From the NCBI GenBank assembly GCA_037044905.1, contig JBAOKB010000062.1, forward strand, positions 1 through 64,000: a DNA stretch of 64,000 nt, given 5' to 3'. The notes below the pieces were generated by a model. The model was given only the letters and a program-made list of their open reading frames with translations. It had not been told where the DNA came from and ran no database searches. This DNA is from Hortaea werneckii. Lineage: Eukaryota > Ascomycota > Dothideomycetes > Mycosphaerellales > Teratosphaeriaceae. This document shows positions 19,674 through 31,794 of the stretch, piece after piece (position 1 is the stretch's first letter; the number at the start of each line of letters is the position of its first letter). Made by a program: the position numbers and the translations under genes.

Positions 19674-20438
19674 ATGTCACCCACCAACCTCGTGAAGCCG
19701 ATCCGTGCACCCACCATCATCGTCAACTCTATCCATGGACATACCTTCTCAACCAGCTCGGCACAACGAGGCAGCATACTCTTCTCTCTGAACAGTCTCT
19801 CCAACAGCCGAGAGACCCAGCATTTCAACAAGCTATCCAAACTCAACCGGATAGAGCACTCGCCACCGCTGAAACTCATCGAGCAGAGCGAAGTCAAACC
19901 GTATCCCTTGCCCGCCCTACCTCTTGATCTCCCAGCAGACTCGACCCCAGAAGCGGCGACGGTATCCAATGAGCAGGTCTCCGATCAGCAGGCATCAGAG
20001 ATCGGCCGAGCCGTACTAGCCCAACATGCCAAACAGCTCCGCAACTTACAAAGACGAAAGAAACGACAACGGCTTGCCTTCGAGGCGGAACGTGAGACCT
20101 GGCGGGCCGAGCGCGCCAAACATCAGGCGCAGATGAGGGAAGCCGGAGGTCTCTTGCTCGTCAGCATAGCAGTCGCAACAGGCCTCGCTACGTGGCGCTT
20201 CTGGCCGGAAAGAAATGAGACAGTTGCGGACTCGGGTGAGCTCGGGCGCGAGATAGCTGGCAAAGCGGAAGAAGCCATAAAGATTCCCACGCCAGCCTCC
20301 GAAGCCACGGAAGTCACACCTGCCACTCCTACCGTATCTGTTTCGCCGAGTGAAGCTCTCTCCGCCCCTTTGCCTCAAGCATCGTCATCATCAACGGAGG
20401 GGAGTTGGTGGAGAGGGCTGTTTTGGAAGGAGGCGTAG
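19674..20438 (+). CDS. Predicted mitochondrial single-pass membrane protein
   Basis: 254 aa from ATG 19674 (MSPTNLVKPIRAP). The N-terminus is rich in Arg, Ser and Thr and holds a typical cleavage-type region (TFSTSSAQRG). A charged coiled-coil segment (QHAKQLRNLQRRKKRQR...ERETWRAERAKH) precedes one membrane helix (GGLLLVSIAVATGLATWRFW, about residues 155-175), and a Ser/Thr/Pro-rich tail ends GSWWRGLFWKEA. I infer the inner mitochondrial membrane. I do not recognise a named family; the pattern SRETQHFNKLSKL...EHSPPLKLI near residue 45 looks conserved-protein-like. The frame is open upstream but without ATG. Confidence 0.75.
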   Translation: MSPTNLVKPIRAPTIIVNSIHGHTFSTSSAQRGSILFSLNSLSNSRETQHFNKLSKLNRIEHSPPLKLIEQSEVKPYPLPALPLDLPADSTPEAATVSNEQVSDQQASEIGRAVLAQHAKQLRNLQRRKKRQRLAFEAERETWRAERAKHQAQMREAGGLLLVSIAVATGLATWRFWPERNETVADSGELGREIAGKAEEAIKIPTPASEATEVTPATPTVSVSPSEALSAPLPQASSSSTEGSWWRGLFWKEA

Positions 20439-21431
20439 TTCACCGGGAGAGATAGTTGGGCAGGAATGAAGCCATTGACGAACCTAGACTGCCTTCTATC
20501 CTTATCCAACAACCGCAGACTTTGCTACCCCTCCAGACGGAGAACGCCCGCGATGGTCAGGAAGAGCTTCAAGCCTCGCCACCATTTCTCCAGAGCTTTC
20601 CGAACTCTCGAGGCGGATCTTGCGGAAACGAAGGCATGGATAATGTGGTTATCGAGACGGGAGATGAGATTGTTCCTTTCCACTACAACGCGAACGAGTC
20701 TGTGACATTCGAACGACACAGAGAGATGCGGCACGACCACTCCAACACTAAAGCTGGCCAGGTCATGCTCAAGCATGTTGCAAATACTGTAATAAGGGCT
20801 TCGGCGTCGGGTACTGTTCTTGCGAGGGACTGCCAAGTATATCGCAGCGGAGGACGCCCAAAGTGACTTCACTAAAAGGCCTGCAGATCCGACAGCGCAT
20901 TCGCCACAGCCTATAGCTGACTTTTCTCCGGCGTCCGGGCCATTTCGGGGATGATGGATCAGTCTCTCGCACGGCTTGAATCTCGTTCCAATGACGGATA
21001 TAGTCTTGGACCGCAGGCCGGAGACTCTGAGAGCTACAGCAGTCCTGTTCGCTTGCTGCTGCTGCGCCTGCTGTCGTTGAATTCGTTTTTGTGTTGTTTG
21101 GCTTTTGTGACCCTCCCGGCATTACACATCCGCATACAGGTCTTTCGGTGCCATCGTTCGAGTTCCCTTCTGGACTCGAAGTTCTTTGTCTTTGGAGGTT
21201 TGATCAAAGGGCCATTGTTGATAATGCCTACAATGCAAGCATGTTGCCAGAAATACCCTCTTTGTCCACTGCAACAATGCCTCTCGCTTTTCTTCAAGTC
21301 TCGCACGTCTTACGGGCTCACTGTAGTGACCATCTTTGTCTGCCTTCCAGGCATTTACAACACAAGATTAAGTAGCAGGCTACTTGCCCCCGAAACCCAT
21401 TCACTTACCCAAACCATCCAACCAACTAACC
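20439..21431. other. Intergenic, nothing recognised
   Basis: About 1 kb before the amidoligase gene. The amidoligase second frame happens to be open back to 20951, but this part lacks family similarity and the protein start is at 21432. Confidence 0.5.
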
Positions 21432-22954
21432 ATGACACAGCCTCACAACCTAACCTTCGGCATCGAGCTCGAATTCCTCTGCATCTACGCACCCGGCTGC
21501 TTCACAAACTGCGTCCCGGACCCAACCATCCTCCTACCCCAATACCCCGACCAACCCGTCTCAGAAGCCGGCGCAGCAATCTACCACGCCCTCCTCGCGG
21601 CCGGGATCCCCGCCACCGGCCACGAAAGCCTCGACGAGGACATCAACGACCCCTGCCCACCCTACACCCGCTGGTCCGTAACGGAAGACATCTGCAACCT
21701 CACCTTAACCGAACGCTTACACCTGCCGCCGCACCACCGCGTGGAAACCGTCGAGCTCAGCTCGCGCAAACTGCCCTACCACCCTGTCTCCTCTGGCAAA
21801 AAGAAGTCTACACGATCCTCCGCCTCCTGCACCGTCTGGAACGGGAAACAGGATGTCGGTTCCTAACGAACAACTCGACAGGCCTGCACGTGCACGTCGG
21901 ACTTCCCGGTCCGGGAGAGAAGATCGAGCTGCGGACGGCGAAGAATGTGTTGCAGCTGGTTACGGCGTTCGAGGGGAGGATCGACCTCGTGCATGCGGTG
22001 AACCGGATTAGGAATCCCGTACCAGAGAACGGGGGAGAAGAAGAAGAAGGAGGAGGAGGGGATCAGATACTGTACGCGGGACCGTCGTTCTTCCATTTCG
22101 TCAACGGACTTACTAGTCCCACCTTTACCTCGACGGGAGGGAAAGCAGGAGGGAGGGGCAAGGCGAATATCTTCGACTGGCTGTCCACGATCGAGCGGAT
22201 GGAGAGCTATACCTCCCTCGCCTCTGTGCTGAAAATCCGCGACCGGGAAAAGTTCTCCATGTCCAGCTACGGCGGGGAAGGCGGCAGCGGCAAAACGAGT
22301 GCGTATAACTTCGACAATCTCCTCCCTGGCTCCGGAGAGGAGGGAAGCGGGATTGATGGAGGAGAGGGAGAAGGGACAGGCACGATCGAGTTCCGACAAC
22401 ATTGCGGGACGCTGGATTTCCTTTCCATCTGCGCGTGGACGGGGCTGGTGGTGCAGATGGTATGGTTTTGCTCCTGGGTCGGGCACGAGGAGTTTCTGAG
22501 TCTGCTGGCTAAGAGCGTAGATTTGGATTTCACACTCGCGGACTTCCTGGACGCTATTGGAGTTGAGGAGGGGATAATAAGGCACTTTGTCGAGGTAGAG
22601 GGAGGGGAGACGATAGGAGTTCTGGGGTGTGAAGACGATCCTCTCTCAGCGGTTCCGGGGGAGATGGAACGGTTCTGTGAGTTGCTGGGTCAGAACGAAG
22701 AGGAGCAGAATGCTCGCGTCAGCGAGAAGGTGAGAGCGGAGGTGATGAGGAGGAAAGATTATGGGATTGATAGTGGAAGGAGCGTTGTGATCTTGCCCGG
22801 ACTGGTGACAGATGAGTACCAAGCAACCTGTCCCCAAGTAGCTAACAGTGGACTACAGATGACGCGGGAGGAGGTTGTGACACAGGCCCGGCTCCAGCTG
22901 CTAAAGAGATTGGCGGCGGAGTTGAGGTACACGTATGGGGAGGAGTGTGCTTAA
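21432..22954 (+). CDS. Amidoligase-family protein, with a one-base frameshift
   Basis: Starts at ATG 21432 (MTQPHNLTFGIELEF). GIELEF near the N-terminus, ETVELSSRKLPY, TGLHVHVG and TIEFRQHCGTLD are the signature pieces of the fungal COOH-NH2 ligase (amidoligase) family, related to glutamine synthetase and gamma-glutamylcysteine ligase folds. The first 115 or so residues lie in one frame, and from about 21790 the similarity (WQKEVYTILRLLHRLE) continues in another; adding one base near 21786-21795 would reconnect them. The C-terminal part may also contain a 54-nt in-frame intron at 22803-22856 (GTGACA, branch GCTAAC, CTACAG). Function in fungi is unknown; family members join an amino group to a carboxylate. 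The shift may be a nanopore indel or real damage, so treat it as possibly a pseudogene. Confidence 0.8.
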
Positions 22955-24003
22955 GTGCAATCACGAAAGGTAGGTGCTTAGTACCCGGGGCCATGGGAAT
23001 GAGAGAAGAGGTAAGTGATGTTGAGTGCTTCCAGAGGAGTTGGTGGGAGTTGATGGTCTCTCTTTCTCCTTCTCTCTCATTCTGTGATCCACCTTCACAT
23101 TCCCACTTCTTCTCCACAAATTCCTCCCTTTTCGTCCTTCTTCTTCATTTTCATTTTCCTTTTCGGTTTCCCATTCTCTCTCGAAGGATTTTCGACTTGC
23201 CCTCTGTTGAGACGATATAATCCCTACACGCCTACACGCTTAAACGATAAACGATATGACGTCTGCATTAACGTAACGGTCGTGAAGGAACGTCTGCTGA
23301 CCACGCCGCCGCTACGATGATGCCTGCAGTAGTCGTCCAGGCGAGCAGAATACCTCGGAGGGATGAGTGACGAGGAAATGCCGGCCTCCGAGGCGAAGCT
23401 CGCCAAGTGCCGGGACTCTGGGAGCGGGAAGGGCGGGAAGCGGGATCGCTTGGAACGGCCCTCGCCCGGATCCCCCGATGGGTCTGGGCAAGACTTCCGG
23501 ATGCGGGGGCGGTTAGCCCAGAACGGGAGACACAAGCGAAGCGGCTGGCAGCCGGTTGGATGGTTGGACACCGGTTTGCAAGGCGGTTGGTCAGGATCGC
23601 TCATTATGTGCCTTGTTGTTCCTGACGCCCGCGACTATACCTCCTCGCGCCTAGGAGATGAGGAGAGTGAAGCGCGATGGAAGTGTCTGCGGCACAGCAG
23701 CGGGCGGAGCATTGCTGCTCCACGGCCAACCCAGAATGGCCCCTGAAGTACATATATTGCATGTGGTTCGGGACGGTGGATTGCCCCCCGTACATCGTTC
23801 ATTCTGATCATATCCTTGTTTTGCGGGAGACTGGAATCATTGTATCAATTGCCGACGTCGAAATACCAAGCATCAGCTCCAAGTATCGCTGCCGCCATCG
23901 TTCCAGGCTTAGCGAGCTTGTCCATTTGGACCTGATCGGAGAATAATAAGCTGGTCAACTTGCTTGAGAAACGAAGGGACGGACGGACCCATTTCAGAAG
24001 ATC
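22955..24003. other. Intergenic, pyrimidine-rich tract, no gene seen
   Basis: About 1 kb. 23060-23210 is strongly C/T-rich, a usual fungal promoter feature. A GC-rich stretch at 23340-23750 has overlapping open frames on both strands but no motif. Confidence 0.5.
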
Positions 24004-26020
24004 ATGCCTCGATATCATGGCCGCCGGACGACCGCCGTCTTGTTGACGGCAGCGGCGGCGGCGGCGACGGCCGTCTCGGCGTTGCCGGAGGTTGCCATCA
24101 CGAAGCGGGATGGGGAACTGAAGGCGTCGGAGCGAGCGCGCGGGGTGGAGAAGCGGGCTGATGGGAATGGGACGGTGGAGACGAATGTGTTTGATGTCCG
24201 TACCTGGAGTACCGGGGGCGCCTACTACGCAAACGGTGAGTTCAGTCCATCTCGGCCATGTTTGAACGGCCACGGGAAGGCAACGAGGTGGATCGACGGC
24301 GGCAGAGAAATGGGATGGTAGAGGCAATGCGAGGCGTGGGCGTGGCCGACTGGCCCGAGGGAGTATATCACACTCTATCTAAACATGTCCAGACTGACAA
24401 CCGGGATCGATAGTCACCGTCGGCACTCTCCCCCAACCTCAGGTCGTCATCCTCGACACGGGCTCCGCCGACCTTTACTTCGACGCCGCCGACGCCCCGA
24501 CCTGCCAGCTCACGGGCAAGTATGCCTGCAAGGGCGGCACCTTCGCCCCCGACAACAGCAGCACATATCAAGTCGTGGATCCATTCCCCGCCTTCGACAC
24601 TTCCTTCGGCGATGGCAGCAGCGCGACCGGTGAGTATGGCGAGGACACGGTCGGCATCGGCGACGTCCGGATCGAGAATGTCCAGTTCGGCCTCGCCAGT
24701 TCCCTCTATATCACCACGGGCTACGCCGTCGGCCTCATGGGCTTGGGCTACAGCTACATCGAAGCCATCTATGCCACCGAGGAAATGTACCCCAACATCC
24801 CCGAGGTGCTTCGGGCCACCGGCGTCATCAACAGCCGCCTGTACTCGGTCTACCTGAATGACTTGAGCGACATCTCCGGCACCATCCTGTTCGGCGGCAT
24901 CGACCCCTCCAAGTACACCGGCGACCTCACCACCCTCAACATCCTCCCGGACGTCATCTCCGGCGGCATCTCCATGTTCCTCACCACCGTCACCGACCTC
25001 TCCATCACGACGGACGGCGAAACCTCCGACCTCTTCTCCGGCGGCTCCACCGGCCTCGACGCCTACGGGGCCTACGACTACTCCCTCCCCGTCCTCCTCG
25101 ACACCGGCGCCGCCGCCTGGCAAGTCCCCCAATCCCGCTACGCCGACTACATCGCCCCGGCCTTCCCGTTCGTCGACCCCCTCGGCTACTGCGGCTGCTC
25201 GCACCGGCAGGACGACATCCACCTGACCGTGACCTTCGGCGGAGAAGTCCCGATCCGGGTGCCCATCACCGACTTCCTGGTCCCCATCTACAACACCACG
25301 ACGCACGAGCCCATCCCTTACACCGAGGACGAAGACACCTGCGCCTTCCTCATCGTCCCCGCCGAGGCGAACGGCTACGGCTTCCAGGTCCTCGGCGACG
25401 CCATCCTGCGTAGCATGTACGTCGTCTTCGACCTAGACAACGGACAGTTGTCGATAGCGCAGGCGGCGGAGGACAACGACGCCGGCGCGGGAGGGACATC
25501 GAACCCGATCCCCGTCCCACGCGGTCCGGACGGCATCGCTTCCGCCCTCTCCTCCGCTTCTTCCGCGGGGCGAGCGACGGAGGACTATGTAAGTGCAGGG
25601 AACACGCAGACCTGGTCCATCGCGCCCATTGTCACGGCGGCGAGCCAGACGGGCGATCTGAGCGCCACCACCGCGAGGAGCACCGTCGGCACGGCGACGG
25701 GATCGCAGGCCGTGCCTGCCGGGGCACACGTGAGCGATGATGGGGTTCCCGGGGGCAGCGATGGGATTGGGGAGTTGATTGGCAATGATGATGACGATGA
25801 TGATGGAGAGAGTTTTGGTGATGGTGATAGTGAGGGTGACGGGAGTACTAGCAGCGGCAGCAGTAGCAGCAGCAGTAGTAGTGGGGAGTCGAGCTCGACC
25901 TTGTCCGGTAATGCTGCGGCAGTGAAGGGAAGGTTACCGCTGGGTCCGGATGGGAGGGGCTGGTGGGTTTCCGGTATTGTCGTCCTGGGAGTTGGGGTTG
26001 GGATGGGGGTCATGGTTTGA
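24004..26020 (+). CDS. Secreted GPI-anchored aspartic endopeptidase (yapsin/opsB-like)
   Basis: Exons 24004-24235 and 24414-26020 give 612 aa; the intron (178 nt, GTGAGT, branch CTGAC, GATAG) splits a Val codon. A signal peptide (TTAVLLTAAAAAATAVSA) and a basic prosegment ending EKRAD are followed by a pepsin-type domain with both catalytic motifs, ILDTGSADLYF and LLDTGAAAWQVP, and the usual FGDGS flap sequence. The tail is low-complexity: an Asp run, then Ser-rich (SSSSSSSGESSS), then a hydrophobic end (VSGIVVLGVGVGMGVMV) of GPI-anchor type. So the mature enzyme is probably held at the plasma membrane or wall. The prosegment KR sites suggest activation by a kexin-type protease. The family processes wall and secreted proteins. 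Confidence 0.92.
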
Positions 26021-27009
26021 GAGGCTGGAGTGTGTAGATCCCCCCAAGGTCTTCCCGGGCTAGCTTTTTGGTGTTTTTGCTTTTGTGGATATTACTTGGT
26101 GAGGGCGGCGCATTCGGTGCGTCCTGCATAGTATATACCGGATCATTTGCGCAGTTTGGATGTCTTTGGTCATGTCGATTTGCCCTGGTGCAATCATCGG
26201 CTTTGTCTTCAAGCTTGTATCTGGATACAAGTTTGCTTCCAGCCCCTCGTGCTTGGCCCACTTCACAATGACATTGCCCAAGTCAGCCTGGTTCGCGAAT
26301 CTGATCACCATTGCTTTGAGACACAGGCTTTGGTCTTGGACGCTGCCGCTGCTGTCTTTCTGTTTTGCCATGTATCCTACTAAGCAGGACGGAACATCTC
26401 TCTCTTTCGGTGATGGTGAGACGATCTATTTGCTTTTCGACTCCAGCAATCGAGCAAACATCGTCGATATACATACGCTAGGTTTCCCTTCGGAAACAGA
26501 TGAACGGCCTGGTGTGATTCCGACCGATTATGTTATAATCATCTACAATCCGCGACCTCATGCATACCTCTCAAGTCTTTTCCTTCCTAATAGTGTTGGT
26601 TCCTTTCTCGAACGGCCTATCCGCACCATTATTCACGCAACGATTACTGTTCCCTACGGTAGCGAGCGACCGCTTCTCGAGATTGACGTTCCTAGCGAGC
26701 GGTCGGGCAAGGAGTAATGGATGCACTCACCAGCCATTGATCTTAGTAAATGCCTGTCACTTGCAGTGACGGACGACATCCTCCCCGATTTGGCAGGCCT
26801 AAGATGCAGTCGTCGACAACGAATGGATGCATTCGCCCGCGCTACAGTATTCACGAAGTACACACAACAAGTATAAAATGGGTCTCGCTTCTCAGACATT
26901 TCTTCGGACTTACAACTTCTTGCTTACAATCTTCTCATTCCATTCTCCATCTTTCAGGCGTATAGCAAGCCAACACCAAGCCTTTCGATTCCTCCACTCC
27001 GAACCCACG
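26021..27009. other. Intergenic, upstream of the first BTB gene
   Basis: About 1 kb. A 185-codon open frame at 26160-26717 (plus) has no recognisable domain and I do not call it. A small inverted repeat (CGACCGCT / AGCGGTCG) lies at about 26665-26706. A TATA-like box is listed separately. Confidence 0.45.
26872..26877 (+). promoter_or_regulatory. TATA-like box of the first BTB gene
   Basis: TATAAA stands 138 bp before the ATG of the BTB-domain gene, a sensible distance for a fungal promoter with a leader of about 100 nt. It is the clearest such box in this intergenic region. Confidence 0.4.
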
Positions 27010-28666
27010 ATGTCCGACTCAGACTCAATCAAAGCCTACCAGATCCTGAGGGCCAAGCTCCCAGCACTCCGTTTCGACGATGGCGACGTCGTCGTCAAGC
27101 TTGGTGTCGAACCTCACAGCCATCTCCTCGTCCACAGCGAGATGATTAAGCTGGCTATGCCGACGCTCGCTCCGATGTTCAAGGCTGAGTGGAGTACGTC
27201 GGAGACGATTGTGCATCCTACCAAGGGCAATGAGGTCAAGGTGTTTAGTCTCGGGATGAAAAGTGTTGACAATACCCTGCTGTTGGAGGGAAAGGTAAGT
27301 CATTCTAGCTTTCTCTGTCTTCGGAAGTTGATTCGATCATTGATGCTAACTATGGATATAGGACGTCGATCTCCTCGAGGAATGCAGCGTATTGTTCAAC
27401 CGATCAGAGCTCGCGCCAGACGGTTGGCCGGTCCTCCGAGACTCCCAGTACTCGGAAGTTTCTCTGGAGTTGCATGCCGAGATGGCCGAGTTCGCACACA
27501 GAGTCATCTTCGCGCTGTTGTACGGATACGACGTCGAGATTGAGGCGCTCACTGCTCGCTGGGAAGATCCCGATGGATTTGGTCCTCAATGCGTGTGTCC
27601 CATTCGCAGCACGGAGATGACCATGCAAATCTTGTCGTATGCAGAGTACTACGGCTGCTTCGATCGTATCCTGCCTCTGTTCCGCGACATCGTGCTCGAA
27701 GAAGGTGAATCCATGTGGATTGACGTTGCTGAGAGGCCGCGCTTCTACCTCCAGCTCGCCCTTAAGTTGCAGAGTACCAAGCTCTACTGCGACGCTCTCC
27801 GGCACCTGATCGTACAGAACCGCTTCGACGAGCGGACCCCAGAGTGGGCCACGTGCAACTACAAGGAGCGGTCATTGAACCCGGACAGAGCACCCTGGAC
27901 AATCCTCAACATGACCCAAGAGGAATACTCGGCAAAGTTCCAACCCAGCCTCAACGAACTCGACGCCGTCATCGGCCGTCTTGAACGGAACTTGCACCAA
28001 CTCCAGCTGCAACCGTATCACTACCGCTTTAGCTGCGAGCGAGCCACAGCGCGCACAACATTCCTCAACTTCCTGACCAGACAGGCAAAGCGACACCCCC
28101 ATCGCTCGGACAACGCCCACCTCTGGGAACGCAGCGAGTTCCTCGCCCGCTCGCTATGGGGCCAATGGCTCGTCCAGCAGCTCCATGGAGAGTACGTCTA
28201 CACGGGAGGGGGGTCGGGAAAGGATCGGAGCAAACGAGCAGGTCCTTTTAACGTCATATGTCGGAAGATTGTCGAGGCGAGTGAGTCCAAAGATCCGAGT
28301 CGATTAGTTGGGTACAAGCCTGCGGAGCGGATCTCCTCGATTTTCCAGCTGGCGAGGGGATGGCAGAAGCGGGAGGCGGAGCGGAGGGTGAAGCTGATCC
28401 TGGAGGAGATTGTACAGCAGGCGGCGGGGATCGTAGAGAAGGCTTTCGAGATGGAGGAGTGGAGTTTCTGGGACGGCGGGGTGGAGCATCGGTACGTTAC
28501 TCGTCGGTGTAAGTATGATGAGCATGATGGGTTCTTCACGTACTTGACGCTCGACGAGGCGGATGTGCCGTGGAGGGGTAAGGAGGGCAGAGTGCAGAGC
28601 TTGCCTGAGGTGGATATGGCTGAGGCGTGCAGTGACTGGCTTGAGGGAGTGGGAATTAGCATGTGA
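27010..28666 (+). CDS. BTB/POZ-like domain protein, copy 1
   Basis: Exons 27010-27294 and 27362-28666 (phase-0 intron, GTAAGT, branch GCTAAC, TATAG) give 529 aa. Residues 20-95 look like a BTB/POZ fold (RFDDGDVVVKLG...HLLVHSEMIKLAMPTLAPMFKAEWS...LEGK). The rest is a long helical region shared with the second copy at 30153-31794: LLYGYD, ILSYAEYYG, SDALRHLI-type, FLARSLWGQW, RKIVEA, and an ending with a W-L pair. BTB proteins often serve as adaptors for Cullin-3 ligases; nothing here proves that. The intron position after LLEGK is identical in both copies. Confidence 0.82.
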
Positions 28667-30152
28667 TGTTTACGGGGGGGGGCGCTAACAGCCCGTCCGG
28701 AGTATTTGTTTGCAAAGTGCCACGAGTGCACGCTCAATGACGAGGAGCAGATAGAGATTGGCAGAATGCCATACGCGTGTTGGCTACTACTCAGCATTAT
28801 AGCAAAGTGGTCAACAGAACCCTTTTGAGTTGATTACACTGATCAATACCGCGGCTCAGATGCTTCGGTCTTCAAGAAACTGGTTGAATTCCATAATAGG
28901 CAGCAGCAGCGAAGAAAGCGGGGTGAAGTGAAATTCAATCTTATTCCCGCCCCGCCCTCGGATTCAGCCGCTGATTGACCCGATCAGCAGCCTTCAGTGG
29001 TGCGATACCTCGGAGCTCCTCGTCTAAAGTCAGACGAAGGTCAATATGAATGTCACGCTCTTGCATATCATTCATTTTTCACTTCTGACTGTCAACTCTC
29101 GTAATAAGAGGCAGTCTGGTTCATGCCCACCCTGCATCCAACACCGGATGTACATCTTTTGCTGAGGATCGCATCGACGCATCATTCAAATCAACATCCG
29201 CCACCGCTAACACAGACACTGAAGGCTGTTGGGTTCTCGCATGTGGCAACGATGACTTGTTGGGGAATGCTTACTGGTGGCGACTGGCTGAGGGTATCAA
29301 CGAGAGTGCAACACCCCGATACGTACGCTGCATGCGCTGTACTAGGCGCATTCCACGCGAACTTTCTATGAGAGGCCGTGTCGCCCCGCGTGCGATCTCC
29401 GCATTCTCAGTCATATTCTCAGATTTGGGTTGATAATTGGTTCTTGTCGGCTAAGTACCATGCCCTATGCGCTCGTCCTCGTTGCAGGACTCCATGTATC
29501 TGGCAGTTTAGAACATGGCAACGAGAGAGGAGACCGTTGTTCTCATCCTGGCGGGTGGTACTCGTTTTCATATCTCAGAATTCGTCGTTCCGCGTGCTGA
29601 TATCCAAAGGCTAGCGCTTAGCTCGGCGCTACACCGTGAAACTGTCGTGCTGGTCGATGATAGCATGCTGAGTTGTCGATGCATATAGGACGGAAGAGGC
29701 CGAAGTAGCAGGTAGAAGAAGAACATTCACGGGAGTCGCGGCTTAGCAAAATGTAGCAATGGGGCACAAGATTCACAACTTCCGCGGACACGGGCGCTTA
29801 GGCGATGGAGCAATGTGCTTGCAATCATCACTTCCTTTACACAAGGGCGGACGGGTGGCGAAGGGGAAATGTGGGGCGCAGGAATAGGACGGGTGTTCTT
29901 TGTTTATAGATGTACCACTTTCCCTGAGAGATATGGGGAACGGACAAAGAGTCTTGTAAGCGCGGCGCCTCGTGGAGTACACAATCGGTTCAAGCTTACG
30001 AACAAATTAATTCTCTTATCAAGACGCCTCGTTCTATCAGCTTAATAGTAGCTGTTCCGCATCATTGCCTTCAAACTCCCAGTCCCCTTCTGTTGCTATC
30101 CCAGATGTTCTCCTAGGCCGCGAGTAACTCCTGCCATGCCGGCGGCAACGAA
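28667..30152. other. Intergenic between the convergent BTB paralogs
   Basis: 1.5 kb of 3' flanks. A run of nine G at 28674-28682. No reading frame with a recognisable domain. Confidence 0.5.
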
Positions 30153-31794
30153 TTAATTCAGCAGACACACCGCCTCCAGCCATTCCTCCGAGGCCTCAGT
30201 TCTATCTACCTCGGGCATCGTGACCGGCTCATCCCACTCACGTTTCCATGGGAGATCCGTGTTCTTGACACCTAGGTACGAGAAGTTCTTCCCCACCTCA
30301 TCGTACCGGCCCCGACGATAAACCACCCACTCGGCCCTCCTGTCCAGATCAGTTGGCTCTCCCTCCTCCGTCGTCTCTCCTCTCCACTTCATCTCTCCCT
30401 CTTCCATCGTCTCGCTGTTTGACTCTCGCTCGAAGAAGGCCGCTTCGATCGTCCTAGCCGCTTCCCGGACCAGCTCGTCTAGAATCCGTTTCACCCGTCG
30501 CTCAGCCTGGAACTGGAAACCTAGACTGAAAATCGAGCTCAACCGTGATGCGCATTTGTATCCGAGCAAGTTACTCGGGTTCTCCGATGCAGCGGCCTCC
30601 ACGATCTTCCGACACGTGATGTTGAAGTACCCTGTGGGATCGGCTCGGACTTTTCCCGTGGCGTTCAGGTACACCTTCTCACCCGCCAATTGTTGGGTAA
30701 TCCATTGGCCCCAGAGGGAGCGAGCGAGGAACTCGTAGCGCTCCCATGCTTTCGCGTTGGCGGAGCGGTCGGGACGCATAGAGCTCTTCACGCGGATGAA
30801 GTTGAGGAAATGCGTGCGTGCCATGTGTCTACATCGGTCGTAGCTGTAAGAGAAGCGATGCAGTTGGAGCCCAAGAAGATCATGCTCGAGCTTGTGAAGT
30901 TTAAAGTCCAGAGCGTCGAGGTCGGGCTGAAATCGCTCTGCGTACTCGACGGGTGTCATACCAAGGACTTCCGGGGCAGTGCGTGAGTCGAGGTCTCGTG
31001 ACCAATAGTATCCGGGAGTGCAGTGCATGATGAACTCTGTGGACTTAGGTCGGTTCTGAGCAACGAGATGGCGGAGGGCGTCCGAATAGAGGTCGACATT
31101 TTGCATCTTAGTGGCGAGCATGATGTAGAATTTCGGGTGGAGAGCGACATCGCGCCAGAAGGATTGGCCAAAGCGTTCCAAGTGCTGGAAGAGGGTGGGT
31201 GCGGTGCGCTCCAGACCGCCGTAGTATTCGGCGTAAGAGAGGATGATCACGGCCATCTCAGCGGTTTCGTGATTGAACACCCCCTCCCCGTTTTCATCGA
31301 CGATCCAATTTGTTGGGATATCGTATCCATAGAGCAGCGCAATGAGGGCGTGATGCGCGTGTTCTGCGACTCTGGCATTTCTGTGGACCATACTCCCGTA
31401 GGAGTTAGTCTCTGGCCAGCCCTCTAATGCAAGGTCAGACCGAGGGAATATCATGCTCTCTGGCGCATTCAGATCGATAGCCAAGTCCTAGAAGCATTGA
31501 TTAGCGTCGCACGGCCAAGAGTAGTAGAAAAAGAAGACAAACCTTCCCCTCAAGCAAGATGGTCTCATCCACGCTCTTCAAGGCAAGAGCGTGGATATCA
31601 ACTTCCACCCCCGAAACAGGGTGCTTGATCGTTTCGGAATGGCTCCATTCCGGCTTCAGCGTAGGGGCTAGAGTAGGCAAGCCGATCCTAATCACATCGC
31701 TGTGGACAAGCAGGTGGCGACCGCGGTTGGCAGAAAGCTTGATGATAACATTTCCATCATCAAACCGAAGGCGGGGAAGCTGGTCGTCCTTCAT
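30153..31794 (-). CDS. BTB/POZ-like domain protein, copy 2
   Basis: Exons 31794-31543 and 31487-30153 (intron 55 nt, GTTTGT...CTTCTAG, phase 0) give 528 aa. It parallels copy 1 throughout: RFDDGNVIIKLS, HLLVHSDVIRIGLPTLAPTLKPEWSHSETIKHP, LLEGK at the intron, LLYGYD, ILSYAEYYGG, SDALRHLV, FLARSLWGQW, CRKIVEAA. The C-terminal part carries an additional acidic stretch rich in Glu before the final segment. The first ATG of the domain (31794) matches the start of copy 1. A TATATA lies near 31965, about 170 bp upstream. The two genes face each other tail to tail. Confidence 0.82.

Noticed and set aside
20951..21431. 5' extension of the amidoligase second frame
   Set aside because: No family similarity before 21432; the real start lies in the other frame at FGIELEF.
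24368..25306. 312-codon minus-strand open frame rich in Gly, Val and Glu
   Set aside because: Mirror image of the aspartic-protease exon with strong codon bias.
26160..26717. 185-codon plus-strand open frame
   Set aside because: Hydrophobic start but no domain, no splice support and average composition; too weak to call.
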